DNA from: Roseburia hominis
GTDB lineage: Bacteria; Bacillota; Clostridia; Lachnospirales; Lachnospiraceae
Assembly: GCF_021531695.1 (NCBI RefSeq)
Contig: NZ_JADYUI010000025.1
Span: 1 to 40,095, forward strand
Length of the DNA: 40,095 nt
Direction: 5' to 3'
Shown: in pieces, positions 28,333 through 37,842 of the stretch
How the letters are laid out: each line of letters begins with the position of its first letter
How positions within the stretch are numbered: the first letter of the stretch is position 1
Notes under the pieces: generated by a model
The model's database searches: none
What the model was told of the DNA's origin: nothing
Seen by the model: only the letters and a program-made list of their open reading frames with translations
Translations under genes and position numbers: made by a program

Positions 28333-30450
28333 TTGGCTGGAAGAGAATATCCATTAGAGAGAACTAGAAACATTGGTATTATGGCTCATATTGATGCTGG
28401 TAAAACTACCACAACAGAGCGTATTCTTTATTATACCGGTGTAAACTATAAAATCGGTGATACTCACGAAGGTACTGCTACCATGGACTGGATGGAGCAG
28501 GAACAGGAAAGAGGTATCACAATTACTTCAGCCGCTACTACATGTCATTGGACTTTGGAAGAGTATGCAAAGCCAAAGCCGGGTGCATTAGAGCATCGTA
28601 TCAATATTATTGATACTCCTGGACACGTAGACTTTACAGTTGAAGTTGAGCGTTCACTTCGTGTATTGGACGGCGCTGTCGGCGTCTTCTGTGCAAAGGG
28701 CGGAGTTGAGCCTCAGTCTGAAAATGTATGGCGTCAGGCTGACACATACAATGTACCTAGAATGGCATTCATCAATAAGATGGATATTTTAGGTGCAAAC
28801 TTCTACGGAGCTGTTGATCAGATTCGTACAAGATTAGGAAAAAATGCTATCGTTATTCAGTTACCAATCGGTAAAGAAGACGATTTCAAAGGAATCATTG
28901 ACTTATTCGAAATGAAAGCATACATCTACAATGATGATAAGGGTGATGATATCACCGTTACAGATGATCTGGGTGATATGAAAGAGGAAGCTGAATTATA
29001 TCATACAGAGTTAGTAGAAAAAGTATGCGAGTTAGATGATGACTTAATGATGATGTACCTGGAGGGTGAAGAACCATCCATCGAGGAAATGAAGAAAGTA
29101 TTGAGAAAGGCTACTTGTGAATGTACCGCTGTTCCGGTATGCTGTGGTTCTGCTTACAGAAACAAAGGTGTACAGAAGTTATTGGATGCAATCATTGAGT
29201 ATATGCCGGCTCCTACTGACATTCCTGCAATCAAAGGTACTGATTTAGACGGAAATGAAGTTGAGAGACATTCATCTGATGATGAACCATTCTCAGCATT
29301 AGCATTTAAGATTATGGCAGATCCATTCGTTGGTAAGCTTGCATTCTTCAGAGTATATTCCGGTAGTATTGCTGCTGGTTCTTATGTATTAAATGCTACA
29401 AAAGATAAAAAAGAACGTGTTGGTCGTATCTTACAGATGCATGCGAACAAGAGACAGGAACTTGATCGTGTATATTCAGGAGATATTGCAGCAGCCGTTG
29501 GATTTAAATTTACAACCACAGGTGATACCATCTGTGATGAACAGCATCCTGTAATCTTAGAGTCCATGGAATTCCCGGAACCGGTTATCGAGCTTGCTAT
29601 TGAGCCTAAAACAAAAGCCGGACAGGGCAAGATGGGTGAAGCTCTTGCAAAACTTGCAGAAGAAGATCCTACTTTCCGTGCTCATACAGATCCGGAAACT
29701 GGTCAGACAATCATTGCTGGTATGGGTGAGCTTCACTTGGAAATCATCGTAGATCGTTTGCTTCGTGAATTTAAAGTAGAAGCAAATGTAGGTGCTCCAC
29801 AGGTTGCATACAAAGAAACCTTTACAAAAGCTGTGGATCAGGAATATAAATATGCAAAACAGTCTGGTGGTCGTGGACAGTACGGACATTGTAAAGTTCG
29901 TTTCGAGCCGATGGATGCCAACGGAGAAGAATTATTTAAATTTGACTCTGAAGTTGTCGGTGGTGCAATTCCGAAGGAATACATCCCTGCAGTTGGGGAA
30001 GGTATCGAAGAAGCATCTAAGGCTGGTATCCTTGCAGGATTCCCGGTACTTGGTGTTCATGCTACCGTATATGATGGATCTTACCATGAAGTCGATTCTT
30101 CTGAAATGGCATTTCACATTGCTGGTTCCATGTGCTTTAAAGAAGCTATGGCAAAAGCAGCTCCGGCGATCTTAGAGCCTATCATGAAAGTCGAAGTAAC
30201 TATGCCGGAAGAATACATGGGTGATGTTATCGGTGACATTAACTCACGTCGTGGACGTATCGAAGGAATGGACGATATCGGTGGTGGAAAGATGGTAAAA
30301 GCTTTCGTTCCGCTTGCAGAGATGTTCGGATATTCTACAGACTTACGTTCCAGAACTCAGGGACGTGGTAACTACTCCATGTTCTTTGAAAAATATGAGC
30401 AGGTTCCGAAATCTGTTCAGGATAAGATTGTTTCTTCAAAAGAGAAATAA
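28333..30450 (+). CDS. fusA: elongation factor G
   Basis: A 705-residue translocase. GTPase motifs [15 protein letters not shown], the switch [28 protein letters not shown] and NKMD are intact, as are domain IV segments ([32 protein letters not shown]). Start TTG 28333 is chosen because AAGGAGG at 28318-28324 precedes it and family members begin at this point; the longer ATG-led frame adds a non-conserved stretch. It follows rpsG by 78 bp. Confidence 0.97.
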   Translation: MAGREYPLERTRNIGIMAHIDAGKTTTTERILYYTGVNYKIGDTHEGTATMDWMEQEQERGITITSAATTCHWTLEEYAKPKPGALEHRINIIDTPGHVDFTVEVERSLRVLDGAVGVFCAKGGVEPQSENVWRQADTYNVPRMAFINKMDILGANFYGAVDQIRTRLGKNAIVIQLPIGKEDDFKGIIDLFEMKAYIYNDDKGDDITVTDDLGDMKEEAELYHTELVEKVCELDDDLMMMYLEGEEPSIEEMKKVLRKATCECTAVPVCCGSAYRNKGVQKLLDAIIEYMPAPTDIPAIKGTDLDGNEVERHSSDDEPFSALAFKIMADPFVGKLAFFRVYSGSIAAGSYVLNATKDKKERVGRILQMHANKRQELDRVYSGDIAAAVGFKFTTTGDTICDEQHPVILESMEFPEPVIELAIEPKTKAGQGKMGEALAKLAEEDPTFRAHTDPETGQTIIAGMGELHLEIIVDRLLREFKVEANVGAPQVAYKETFTKAVDQEYKYAKQSGGRGQYGHCKVRFEPMDANGEELFKFDSEVVGGAIPKEYIPAVGEGIEEASKAGILAGFPVLGVHATVYDGSYHEVDSSEMAFHIAGSMCFKEAMAKAAPAILEPIMKVEVTMPEEYMGDVIGDINSRRGRIEGMDDIGGGKMVKAFVPLAEMFGYSTDLRSRTQGRGNYSMFFEKYEQVPKSVQDKIVSSKEK

Positions 30451-30457
30451 AAATCAC

Positions 30458-30486
30458 TTGAAAAAGTAGTAATAATTTTATATAAT
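30458..30486 (+). promoter_or_regulatory. separate promoter for tuf
   Basis: TTGAAA (30458-30463), 17-bp spacer, TATAAT (30481-30486), in the 99-bp fusA-tuf gap. It would allow extra expression of EF-Tu. Confidence 0.75.
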
Positions 30487-30549
30487 CAGAGATAGCTGAT
30501 TACTGAAATGAATTGCCGGAAGGCATAAAATTAAGGAGGACGTTTTAAA

Positions 30550-31737
30550 ATGGCTAAAGCTAAATTTGAAAGAACCAAACCACATTGTAACATCGGAACA
30601 ATCGGTCACGTTGACCATGGTAAAACAACTTTAACAGCTGCTATTACAAAAGTACTTGCTGCCAGAGTTGCTGGTAACGCTGCTGTAGATTTTGCAAATA
30701 TCGATAAAGCTCCAGAAGAAAGAGAAAGAGGTATCACAATTTCTACTGCTCACGTTGAGTACGAGACAGACAAGAGACATTACGCTCACGTTGACTGCCC
30801 AGGACATGCTGACTACGTTAAGAACATGATTACCGGTGCTGCTCAGATGGATGGTGCTATCCTTGTTGTAGCTGCTACTGATGGTGTTATGGCTCAGACA
30901 AAAGAGCACATCTTATTATCTCGTCAGGTAGGTGTACCTTACATTGTTGTATTCTTGAACAAATGTGATATGGTAGACGATCCTGAATTAATCGAGTTAG
31001 TAGAGATGGAAGTTACAGAGCAGTTGGAAGAATATGATTTCACAGATTGCCCAATCATCAAAGGTTCTGCTTTAAAAGCTCTTGAAGATCCGAACGGAGA
31101 ATGGGGCGACAAGATCATGGAATTAATGAACACTGTAGATGAATATATTCCAGATCCACAGCGTGATACAGATAAACCTTTCTTAATGCCAGTCGAAGAC
31201 GTATTCACAATCACAGGTCGTGGTACTGTTGCTACAGGTAGAGTAGAAAGAGGTACTTTACATCTGAACGACGAACTTGAAATCTTAGGTGTAAGAGATG
31301 ATGTTCAGAAGACAGTTGTAACTGGTATCGAAATGTTCCGTAAACAGTTAGATGAAGCTATGGCTGGTGATAACATCGGTGCATTACTTCGTGGTATCAA
31401 CCGTGACCAGATTGAAAGAGGTCAGGTTATCGCTAAACCAGGTACTGTAACTTGCCATCACAAATTTACAGCTCAGGTTTACGTATTAACAAAAGACGAA
31501 GGTGGTCGTCATACACCTTTCTTCAATAACTATCGTCCACAGTTCTACTTCAGAACAACAGACGTAACAGGTGTTTGTGAATTACCAAATGGTACAGAAA
31601 TGTGCATGCCTGGTGATAACATCGAAATGACTATCGAATTGATTCATCCGGTAGCTATGGAGCAGGGTCTTACTTTCGCTATCCGTGAAGGTGGTAGAAC
31701 TGTAGGTTCAGGTCGTGTTGCTACAATCATTGAGTAA
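30550..31737 (+). CDS. tuf: elongation factor Tu
   Basis: A 395-residue GTPase delivering aminoacyl-t[18 protein letters not shown], the switch [35 protein letters not shown] and NKCD are all present, with domain 2/3 motifs [14 protein letters not shown] and [11 protein letters not shown]. Start ATG 30550 after AAGGAGGACG. Last gene of the conserved block; the terminator follows at 31771-31804. Confidence 0.98.
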   Translation: MAKAKFERTKPHCNIGTIGHVDHGKTTLTAAITKVLAARVAGNAAVDFANIDKAPEERERGITISTAHVEYETDKRHYAHVDCPGHADYVKNMITGAAQMDGAILVVAATDGVMAQTKEHILLSRQVGVPYIVVFLNKCDMVDDPELIELVEMEVTEQLEEYDFTDCPIIKGSALKALEDPNGEWGDKIMELMNTVDEYIPDPQRDTDKPFLMPVEDVFTITGRGTVATGRVERGTLHLNDELEILGVRDDVQKTVVTGIEMFRKQLDEAMAGDNIGALLRGINRDQIERGQVIAKPGTVTCHHKFTAQVYVLTKDEGGRHTPFFNNYRPQFYFRTTDVTGVCELPNGTEMCMPGDNIEMTIELIHPVAMEQGLTFAIREGGRTVGSGRVATIIE

Positions 31738-31770
31738 TCTTGATTGATAGTTCACAAAGCTAGTATTTAT

Positions 31771-31804
31771 AAGGCTTCCGAGGTTTTCCTCGGGAGCCTT
31801 TTTA
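31771..31804 (+). terminator. tuf terminator
   Basis: AAGGCTTCCGAGG (31771-31783) pairs with CCTCGGGAGCCTT (31788-31800), one mismatch-like wobble, loop TTTT, then a T-run to 31803. Confidence 0.92.
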
Positions 31805-31843
31805 TCATCCAAAACACTTTAGTATAATAAAGCAAAAGGCTTC

Positions 31844-31930
31844 GTGGCTCTAAAATGGCTCTATTTTTTTGAGAAATAGAGCCAAAAAGAAAGAGCTACT
31901 GCCAAAATGACAAAATATGGTAGTGGCTCT
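31844..31930 (+). repeat. clustered GGCTCT repeats forming two strong hairpins
   Basis: GTGGCTCT occurs at 31844-31851 and 31923-31930, TGGCTCT at 31856-31862, and the complement AGAGC at two sites. TGGCTCTATTT (31856-31866) pairs perfectly with 31874-31884. AGAGCTACTGCCA (31892-31904) pairs with 31918-31930 over 13 bp, including two G.U pairs that exist only in plus-strand RNA. This may be an element end, a MITE-like remnant or a structured RNA. Confidence 0.5.
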
Positions 31931-31942
31931 TAGCGTTAAAAT

Positions 31943-32043
31943 AAAAAAATACGGAAACAATGCAGGCACTGTCTCCGCGGAAAAAACCAAAGTTTTTTTG
32001 TTCGTCAATGAGTATTATACTCTATATGAATCAAAATATGCAA
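31943..32043 (-). ncRNA. candidate small RNA downstream of abi (promoter plus terminator)
   Basis: On the minus strand TTGCAT (32038-32043) and TATAAT (32014-32019) are 18 bp apart, starting four bases beyond the abi stop. About 30-55 nt further, arms 31967-31977 and 31952-31962 form an 11-bp hairpin (two G.U pairs) followed by a T-run at 31943-31949, a good intrinsic terminator. The RNA would be roughly 65 nt and would also hold an A/T hairpin (near 31981-31999). The hairpin may simply be the abi operon terminator. AbiF proteins are known to be stably paired with a non-coding RNA antitoxin, which makes this worth testing. Confidence 0.4.
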
Positions 32044-32046
32044 GTA

Positions 32047-32991
32047 CTATTTGCGATATTTGTTGCAGAAATAATTAACAATTTTACAGGTAAATTTATA
32101 GCTTTCGCAGATTGCATCATTTTTTTCGAAATATTCTTTGTGTTCCGGCATGCGTTCGTTGAAAAGCTGGAGTAAAGAATCAATTCCTCTCTTTTTAAGT
32201 CCCTTGCTTTTTATAAGTTTAACATATACAAAGACTAAAATAACAAAATCATGGATTACAGGATTAGTCATCCATTTATCTCGACTTTTTTGAGAGATAG
32301 TTTTTATTTTTGAGATTTCGAAAAGAATGTCTTTAGTCTTATGTATTGTTACATGATATGGAGCTTTTAAGCTGTTAATCAAGCAATTATTATGTGCAGC
32401 AGCATTACGCAAAAATTTGATTGACCATAAGTAGCTACTGAAATCATTTTCTTTTGATGGATAGATTGAGTAGTATAGCTGGTATAGGTCAATGAATTCT
32501 CCAAAGGACATTACTTCAACGATTTCCCATAAAGCATAGTCGTCACCGGAGTCTTTTCTCTTTTGGATTAAATCACTTGCGGCAGATTTACCAATCTTGT
32601 CATATAAAGACTTTAAACGATTATAGTCTGCATCCAGGTATTGCTTAACAATATTATATCCATCTTCTGCATCATTTGTGCTTAAGTCAAGAAGGAGTTG
32701 TGTTTTTAAGGCATGCTCAATATCTAAAGCCATAGTGATAATCGTTTTTCTAAGAAGCATGTCTAAGGTTGACAATTCTTCTAAGTATGCAAAGTCAAGA
32801 TTGATGTATTGTCCTTTCTTTGAAGTGGCAAGATATTTATCATAATTTTTCCCATATGATTTGAGCTTGAAGTAATAGTTTTTGTGTTTTAAGAATTCAA
32901 TCACGCTATCATTGTCATTATACTTAAAAGTGATTCCCTTATTCGTCATATCCTGAATTTGTTCAGGTATAGTCAGTTTAGTCTTTGGCAT
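32047..32991 (-). CDS. Abi family protein (AbiD/AbiF type, HEPN)
   Basis: A 314-residue protein of the Abi_2 family. The N-terminal KNYYFKLKSYGKNYDKYL matches the family, as does EIVEVMSFGEFIDLYQLYY, and FLRNAAAHNNCL supplies the HEPN RNase motif R195-X4-H200. AbiF/AbiD proteins stop phage growth by damaging the host, and AbiF has been linked to an RNA antitoxin and to the origin of Cas13. Start ATG 32991; it follows the XRE gene by 21 bp and is co-transcribed. A candidate RNA lies just after its stop. The toxin activity here is inferred from the family. Confidence 0.85.
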   Translation of the reverse strand: MPKTKLTIPEQIQDMTNKGITFKYNDNDSVIEFLKHKNYYFKLKSYGKNYDKYLATSKKGQYINLDFAYLEELSTLDMLLRKTIITMALDIEHALKTQLLLDLSTNDAEDGYNIVKQYLDADYNRLKSLYDKIGKSAASDLIQKRKDSGDDYALWEIVEVMSFGEFIDLYQLYYSIYPSKENDFSSYLWSIKFLRNAAAHNNCLINSLKAPYHVTIHKTKDILFEISKIKTISQKSRDKWMTNPVIHDFVILVFVYVKLIKSKGLKKRGIDSLLQLFNERMPEHKEYFEKNDAICESYKFTCKIVNYFCNKYRK

Positions 32992-33012
32992 ATTTCTATT
33001 CCACCTTTGGTT

Positions 33013-33948
33013 CTACATTCTGGCCTTTTGGGCATTATCTATTGCATGCTGCATAGCAAGTTCCGGATAATCCGGATGATCTTTCTTGAATTGCTCAATT
33101 AGCATCATCTTTTTCTCAATCCATGCATCTTTTTCTGTCCTACCCTTATCACCGGGGTATTCTTCAAGCTGAATCATTTCTGAAATATATGCTTCTTCAT
33201 ATGCATGAATCAATTTGGCTTTTTCGCTTTCAGGAGCATTGAGTTTTTCAACATAGGTATAATAATTTCCTCCATTAGCAATTTCCTGACTAATTGCATT
33301 GTTGGCTACTTCTGGCGATACCCATCCTTCCATATATTGTTTCCAACTATGGTCTGCTAACATTAAGTCAAAGCGATGTCGCTCGGCATTCTCCATCATC
33401 CGGGCAATATATTCTTCCCTCGTTTCATTTTCATCTTCCCATTTCTCTGCCGCTTGCGCATTCTGTGCCTTTTCCAAACAACATAGATACATTATAAACC
33501 AATCATATTTTTCAAGGGAATCATATTCTTCTGTATTGATTTCAATCGAAAGTTCATCCAGAGGAATCTCTTGGTCTCCATGCTTGATTTTAATATATTT
33601 TGCAAGTAGTGGATTTACAGAGAAGAATTTGTCGGTATCTCCGGTAGCAAAATTGTATTCTCCTTCCTTATTGGGCAGTAAAGTTTGGTTATCTAATAAC
33701 AGGAACAATTGCTGGTAGAAATCACCGGTAAACTGATAATTGGTATGCTGCTTTGGGAAGCCTTCAAAAATCATCCGCGGGAGTTTAAGTGCGTCACACA
33801 TCTTATCTATAACATCAATTCCCGGAACCATTTTATTTGTTTCATATTTTCTTATTGATACAGGATGAATTCCTGTAATCTTAGCTAAATCATTTGCGGT
33901 AATTCCAAATAGTTCACGTAATCTTTTGATACGATCTGCAATATTCAT
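33013..33948 (-). CDS. XRE-family regulator with large C-terminal domain
   Basis: A 311-residue protein. Residues 1-60 form a helix-turn-helix (RIKRLRELFGITANDLAKIT; HPVSIRKYETNKMVPGIDVI). The remaining 250 residues are acidic and helical with no recognised domain, much longer than simple phage repressors. Start ATG 33948 after AAGGGA. It sits between the abi gene and the divergent xis-int promoter, whose TAGCGA repeats (34034-34128) are its probable operators. It may repress both itself with abi and the integration genes. Antitoxin-like control of Abi is possible. Confidence 0.8.
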   Translation of the reverse strand: MNIADRIKRLRELFGITANDLAKITGIHPVSIRKYETNKMVPGIDVIDKMCDALKLPRMIFEGFPKQHTNYQFTGDFYQQLFLLLDNQTLLPNKEGEYNFATGDTDKFFSVNPLLAKYIKIKHGDQEIPLDELSIEINTEEYDSLEKYDWFIMYLCCLEKAQNAQAAEKWEDENETREEYIARMMENAERHRFDLMLADHSWKQYMEGWVSPEVANNAISQEIANGGNYYTYVEKLNAPESEKAKLIHAYEEAYISEMIQLEEYPGDKGRTEKDAWIEKKMMLIEQFKKDHPDYPELAMQHAIDNAQKARM

Positions 33949-34033
33949 AATGAAATCCCTTCATGTTCGTATTTGGGAAATAATTGATTTCAATGAATCC
34001 TTAATATCCCATAAATATAATGTAACACAAATA

Positions 34034-34128
34034 TAGCGAGATGACTACAAAAAATTTATAAAAGGTATTGACAGTAGCGATATCGCTACATATAATAGCA
34101 TTATAGCGAATGTAGCGACGAAGCTACA
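34034..34128 (+). promoter_or_regulatory. operator-embedded promoter of xis-int
   Basis: TTGACA (34068-34073), 17-bp spacer, TATAAT (34091-34096). The spacer is almost entirely a perfect 16-bp palindrome, GTAGCGATATCGCTAC (34074-34089). Further TAGCGA copies are at 34034-34039, 34104-34109 and 34113-34118, and TGTAGC (34111-34116) is mirrored by GCTACA (34123-34128). A repressor bound here would block polymerase; the neighbouring XRE protein is the obvious candidate. Confidence 0.85.
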
Positions 34129-34160
34129 TGAATTAATATTAAGGAAAGGAGAACACAAAA

Positions 34161-34346
34161 ATGGGTGATAAGAAAATTTTTTTTACAGCCGTTGAGGTTG
34201 CAAAAATTCTTGGAGTTTCTAAGGGACATGCCTATAAACTTATTCAGAAGATGAATAATGAGTTATCAGATAAGGGATATCTCGTGGTTGCAGGTAAGAT
34301 ACCGGTTAGATACTTTGAAGAACGATATTACGGATTTATAGCATAA
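34161..34346 (+). CDS. excisionase-like small DNA-binding protein
   Basis: A 61-residue protein with a winged helix-turn-helix (FFTAVEVAKILGVSKGHAYK) and a beta-wing ending PVRYFEERYYGF. This is the helix-turn-helix type used by excisionases and by small activators of integrative elements. Start ATG 34161 after AAGGAAAGGAG. 13 bp before the integrase, so most likely its partner for directing excision; a transcription regulator is the alternative. Confidence 0.75.
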   Translation: MGDKKIFFTAVEVAKILGVSKGHAYKLIQKMNNELSDKGYLVVAGKIPVRYFEERYYGFIA

Positions 34347-34359
34347 GGAGGTGATGTAA

Positions 34360-35421
34360 ATGCCAGTTTACAAGGATGGCAATTCCGGAACATGGAGAGC
34401 TCAGTTTTATTATACAGATTGGACCGGAAAAAAGCATAAGAAAAACAAAAGAGGTTTCAAAACTAAGAAGGAAGCTCAGCAATTTGAAGCGGAGTACATA
34501 AGAGTTGCTAAAGCAGACATGGATATGAAGCTATCGTCTTTTGTCGAAATCTATCTGAAAGATAAAGAGGTGGAGCTTAAGAAAAGAACTCTAAGAAACA
34601 AACGATATATGATTGATACTCATGTAATTCCATATCTTGGAGACAAAAAGATGAATGAGATCACACCTGCAGATATTATTGCTTGGCAAAAGGAAATCAA
34701 GGAAAAGAATGATTTTTCAGAAAGCTATTTAAGAATGTTACAGAATCAAGTGACCGCTATTTTTATTCATGCTTCAAAGATTTACTGCTTGAAAGATAAT
34801 CCATGCAAGCGAGTTAAAAAGATGGGGCGCTCTGATGACAGGAGCTTGACTTTCTGGACCTTAGAAGAATATCAGAAGTTTATTGATACCTTTGATAAAG
34901 AAGGCATGCACTTCGTAATGTTTGAGCTTCTGTTTTGGACAGGAATGAGAGAGGGAGAACTGTTAGCACTGACAAAGGATGATTTTGATTTTGGACAGAT
35001 GACAGTGAAGATTACGAAAACATATTTCAGAATCAACAGAGAGGATGTAATCACAGCTCCCAAAACTGATAATTCGGTGAGAACGATTGATTTACCTAAG
35101 TTCTTGGTAGACGAATTAACAGACTACTGCAACAGACTTTATAAGCATCCGAGCGATGCAAGATTGTTTCCTATAGTGGCAGAAGCGTTACAGCATACTA
35201 TGAGAAGGCATATTGCTAAGGCTGAGGTGAAGAAGATAAGGGTTCACGATCTGAGACATTCACATTGTGCGTATTTAATAAACCAGGGGGTGCAGCCATT
35301 AATCATCAAAGAAAGGCTTGGACATAAGGATATCAAGATTACACTCAATACATATGGACATTTATATCCTAGTGAGCAGAAGAAAGTAGCAGACTTACTT
35401 CACAATCTCAATGGAAATTGA
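34360..35421 (+). CDS. int: tyrosine recombinase / integrase
   Basis: A 353-residue integrase. Residues 1-50 form the arm-type DNA-binding domain (GTWRAQFYYTDWTGKKHKK), about 55-155 the SAM-like core-binding domain, and 165-350 the catalytic domain with Arg197 (WTGMREGEL), Lys235, His296 and Arg299 (VHDLRHSH), His322 (LGHKD) and nucleophile Tyr332 (NTYGHLY). All key residues are present, so it should be active. Start ATG 34360 after AAGGAGGTGATG. Transcribed with xis from the operator-controlled promoter. Confidence 0.95.
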   Translation: MPVYKDGNSGTWRAQFYYTDWTGKKHKKNKRGFKTKKEAQQFEAEYIRVAKADMDMKLSSFVEIYLKDKEVELKKRTLRNKRYMIDTHVIPYLGDKKMNEITPADIIAWQKEIKEKNDFSESYLRMLQNQVTAIFIHASKIYCLKDNPCKRVKKMGRSDDRSLTFWTLEEYQKFIDTFDKEGMHFVMFELLFWTGMREGELLALTKDDFDFGQMTVKITKTYFRINREDVITAPKTDNSVRTIDLPKFLVDELTDYCNRLYKHPSDARLFPIVAEALQHTMRRHIAKAEVKKIRVHDLRHSHCAYLINQGVQPLIIKERLGHKDIKITLNTYGHLYPSEQKKVADLLHNLNGN

Positions 35422-35457
35422 AACGCCCCTGCACATAGCAAGGGCACTTCAGAGTAG

Positions 35458-35512
35458 CAAAGCCGGAGCTTTGACAATACTCAATCTCGCAAATTAAGTA
35501 TATCAAAGCTCC
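35458..35512 (+). promoter_or_regulatory. mutually exclusive hairpins in the leader of the rep gene
   Basis: GGAGCTTTGA (35465-35474) is the exact complement of TCAAAGCTCC (35503-35512), and inside it ATACT (35477-35481) pairs with AGTAT (35497-35501). CAAAGC (35458-35463) can instead pair with GCTTTG (35468-35473), using the same bases. Two alternative folds directly upstream of the replication gene resemble an attenuation or copy-control switch. No T-run follows the long stem, so it might act on translation. Confidence 0.5.
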
Positions 35513-35555
35513 CGACAGTATCACAAGAGAAAAATGAAAAAGGGAGGAATTTTAT

Positions 35556-36530
35556 TTGAGATTAGCATATTCGACAGGAAATGCAATTGTCGATGAAGTA
35601 TCAGAAATGAATCTTACAGGTAATGTGGTTCCCTTAGCATGGTTCAAAACTATGGTAGGGGATTCCGGTAAACCAATGCTACTTGCAATAGATTTGCTTG
35701 CGGACATTGTTTACTGGTACAGGCCAAAAGAAATAAGGGACGAAGGGACAGGGGACTTGATAGGTTTTCAGAAGCGCTTCAAGGCAGATTTGCTTCAAAG
35801 AAGCTACAGGCAGATTGAGCATAGGTTTGGGGTGACGAGGAAACAGGCAAGAACTGCACTTGATTTTCTTTGCAAAATTGGAGTGATAAGGAAGCATCTA
35901 AGGGATGAAATGACACCGGATGGAATTCCACTGCATAACAATATGTACTTGGAATTGGTACCAGACAGACTTAGAGAACTGACTTATCCACATTTAGATG
36001 ACGATGTGCCCTTGAGGGAACCACCATCTGCCAATGAGGATACTAAGGTGGTTACCTGTAAGTCAGAGGGTGGTGACATAAAAGTTACTACAAGTACAAA
36101 GAATACCACAAATATTAATAACATAGATGACAACAATCATATCTATACGGAACCCGATGCGATGGAAAAGATGCGTATTTATGAGGAAATAATAAAAGAG
36201 AATATTGAATATGAATATCTTATCCAGGAAAACAAGGGGGTGTATCGTAAGAGTATCGATGAAATCGTCAATCTGATGGTAGAGACAGTATCGATACCTA
36301 AAAAGCATATATATATCGGAGGGGTTGAATTCCCATACGAAGTAGTAAAAAGCCAGTTTTTGAAACTGAATTATGAACATATCTTATATGTCATCACTTG
36401 TATGAAAAATAACACTACAAAGATAAAAAACATTAGAAGTTATCTGCTGACTGCTTTGTATAATGCAGCAAATACAATTGATTGTTATTATCAGGCAGAA
36501 GTTAATCATGATTTATACGGAGGAAATTAA
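35556..36530 (+). CDS. replication initiator-like protein with DUF6017 C-domain
   Basis: A 324-residue protein. The N-terminal half has a winged-helix look (RSYRQIEHRFGVTRKQARTA; DFLCKIGVIRKHLRDEM), as in plasmid and ICE replication initiators; the C-terminal third (YEEIIKENIEYEYLIQEN; NYEHILYVITCMKNNTTKIK; LLTALYNAANTID) matches DUF6017, common in Tn1549-like elements. The start is TTG 35556 after GGGAGGA. A poorly conserved linker with TNINNIDDNN joins the halves. It is directly followed by the parM-like gene (ATG right after its stop). It probably starts element replication for transfer or maintenance. Confidence 0.75.
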   Translation: MRLAYSTGNAIVDEVSEMNLTGNVVPLAWFKTMVGDSGKPMLLAIDLLADIVYWYRPKEIRDEGTGDLIGFQKRFKADLLQRSYRQIEHRFGVTRKQARTALDFLCKIGVIRKHLRDEMTPDGIPLHNNMYLELVPDRLRELTYPHLDDDVPLREPPSANEDTKVVTCKSEGGDIKVTTSTKNTTNINNIDDNNHIYTEPDAMEKMRIYEEIIKENIEYEYLIQENKGVYRKSIDEIVNLMVETVSIPKKHIYIGGVEFPYEVVKSQFLKLNYEHILYVITCMKNNTTKIKNIRSYLLTALYNAANTIDCYYQAEVNHDLYGGN

Positions 36531-37460
36531 ATGGAAGGATTTAATATTAACGGAAAGATTTTAATTGGAATTGATCACGGATATGGAAACATGAAAACCA
36601 GACATACGGTATTTAAGAGCGGGGTTAAGTGTTATCCATCGGAGCCACCGATTGCATCAGAGGTTCTTGCATATGAAGGCAAGTATTATGTGATTGGAGA
36701 AAGCCATAAAGTATTTATTGCAAATAAGAATGAGGATGATGATTATTACATTCTTACCTTAGCGGCAATAGCTAAGGAGCTAGCCTTTAGAGGAATTAAT
36801 ACGGCAGATGTAATACTTGCAGTCGGACTTCCACTCAACTGGATGGCAAATCAGAAGAAGGAGTTTATGGATTACCTGATGAGGAAAAAGGAAGTGGATT
36901 TCAGGTTTTGCAAAGAAAACTATCATATCAGAATCTGTGATGTGAGTGTATATCCCCAGGGATATGCCGGTATAGCCTCATCACTATCCGGTTATAAAGG
37001 GGTTCATATGTTGGCTGATATTGGAAATGGAACTATGAATACCCTTGTAATTACAAATGGAAGACCTATATCTGACAAGATGTTTACGGATAAGCTCGGA
37101 GTTCACCAGTGTGTGAAGCGAATCTATAACGCAGTGCAGGCTGAATGTGGAAAGCTTCCAGATGAAAGTCTCATAGAAGATTTCCTTAAAAAAGGAACGG
37201 TAGATACATCAAATCGTATCCTATCGGTTATGCAGATGGAGGCAGAAAAATATACTGCGGAGATATTCGATAAACTCAGTGAGTATGAATATGATCCTGA
37301 GATGGTCAAGCTCCATATCATTGGCGGTGGCGGATGTTTGATTCAGAATTTTGGTGCATATGATTCTAACAGCGTGGAAATTATTACAGATATCTGTGCA
37401 ACGGCAAAGGGTTATGAAAGCCTTTATCTTACACAGTCGAAGATGAGAAAGGGGGCGTAA
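36531..37460 (+). CDS. parM: ParM/StbA-like actin-type segregation ATPase
   Basis: A 309-residue actin-like protein. IGIDHGYGNMKTRH is the first phosphate loop, MLADIGNGTMNTLVI the second, and LHIIGGGGCLIQNFG the adenosine motif. ParM filaments push apart plasmid copies bound by ParR. Start ATG 36531 abuts the stop of the rep gene, with GGAGG in the end of rep. The small gene downstream is the likely ParR. Presence in an integrated element suggests a circular, replicating stage. Confidence 0.85.
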   Translation: MEGFNINGKILIGIDHGYGNMKTRHTVFKSGVKCYPSEPPIASEVLAYEGKYYVIGESHKVFIANKNEDDDYYILTLAAIAKELAFRGINTADVILAVGLPLNWMANQKKEFMDYLMRKKEVDFRFCKENYHIRICDVSVYPQGYAGIASSLSGYKGVHMLADIGNGTMNTLVITNGRPISDKMFTDKLGVHQCVKRIYNAVQAECGKLPDESLIEDFLKKGTVDTSNRILSVMQMEAEKYTAEIFDKLSEYEYDPEMVKLHIIGGGGCLIQNFGAYDSNSVEIITDICATAKGYESLYLTQSKMRKGA

Positions 37461-37488
37461 GCTCCCTTCATTTTCGGAGTGAAAATCT

Positions 37489-37842
37489 ATGAAAGAGAAA
37501 AGAATCAGTCTGAGATTTCAGACAGACAATGAACTGGATATGATAGCATGGGAGCTTCTTGAAAAGGCTACAAATGAGAAAAAGGCATCGAAGAATTCCA
37601 TAATGATAGAGCTTATAATATCAGCACTTGAAAATGAGAATTCTGATGATGCACTTGCTGAGGAGATTGCTGAACTGGTTGTAGCAAAACTTGGTGGAGT
37701 ATCCATTCAGCGCGAAGCAACAGGGGGAGACAACTCTGCAATTGAGAAAGGCACTGATGCAAAGACAGAGTTGGAACCCCAGGCAGACGAACCAGAGGTC
37801 TTGGGTGAGGATGCCATCGGTTTTCTCGATATGTTTGGCTAG
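37489..37842 (+). CDS. ParR-like centromere-binding protein (probable)
   Basis: A 117-residue acidic protein. The first 50 residues (KEKRISLRFQTDNELDMIAW; SKNSIMIELIISALENE) have the strand-helix-helix pattern of a ribbon-helix-helix fold. The rest is low-complexity and acidic, ending in GEDAIGFLDMFG, possibly the hook that contacts ParM. Start ATG 37489. It lies 28 bp after the actin-like gene. The assignment is by fold pattern and position rather than clear similarity. Confidence 0.6.
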   Translation: MKEKRISLRFQTDNELDMIAWELLEKATNEKKASKNSIMIELIISALENENSDDALAEEIAELVVAKLGGVSIQREATGGDNSAIEKGTDAKTELEPQADEPEVLGEDAIGFLDMFG

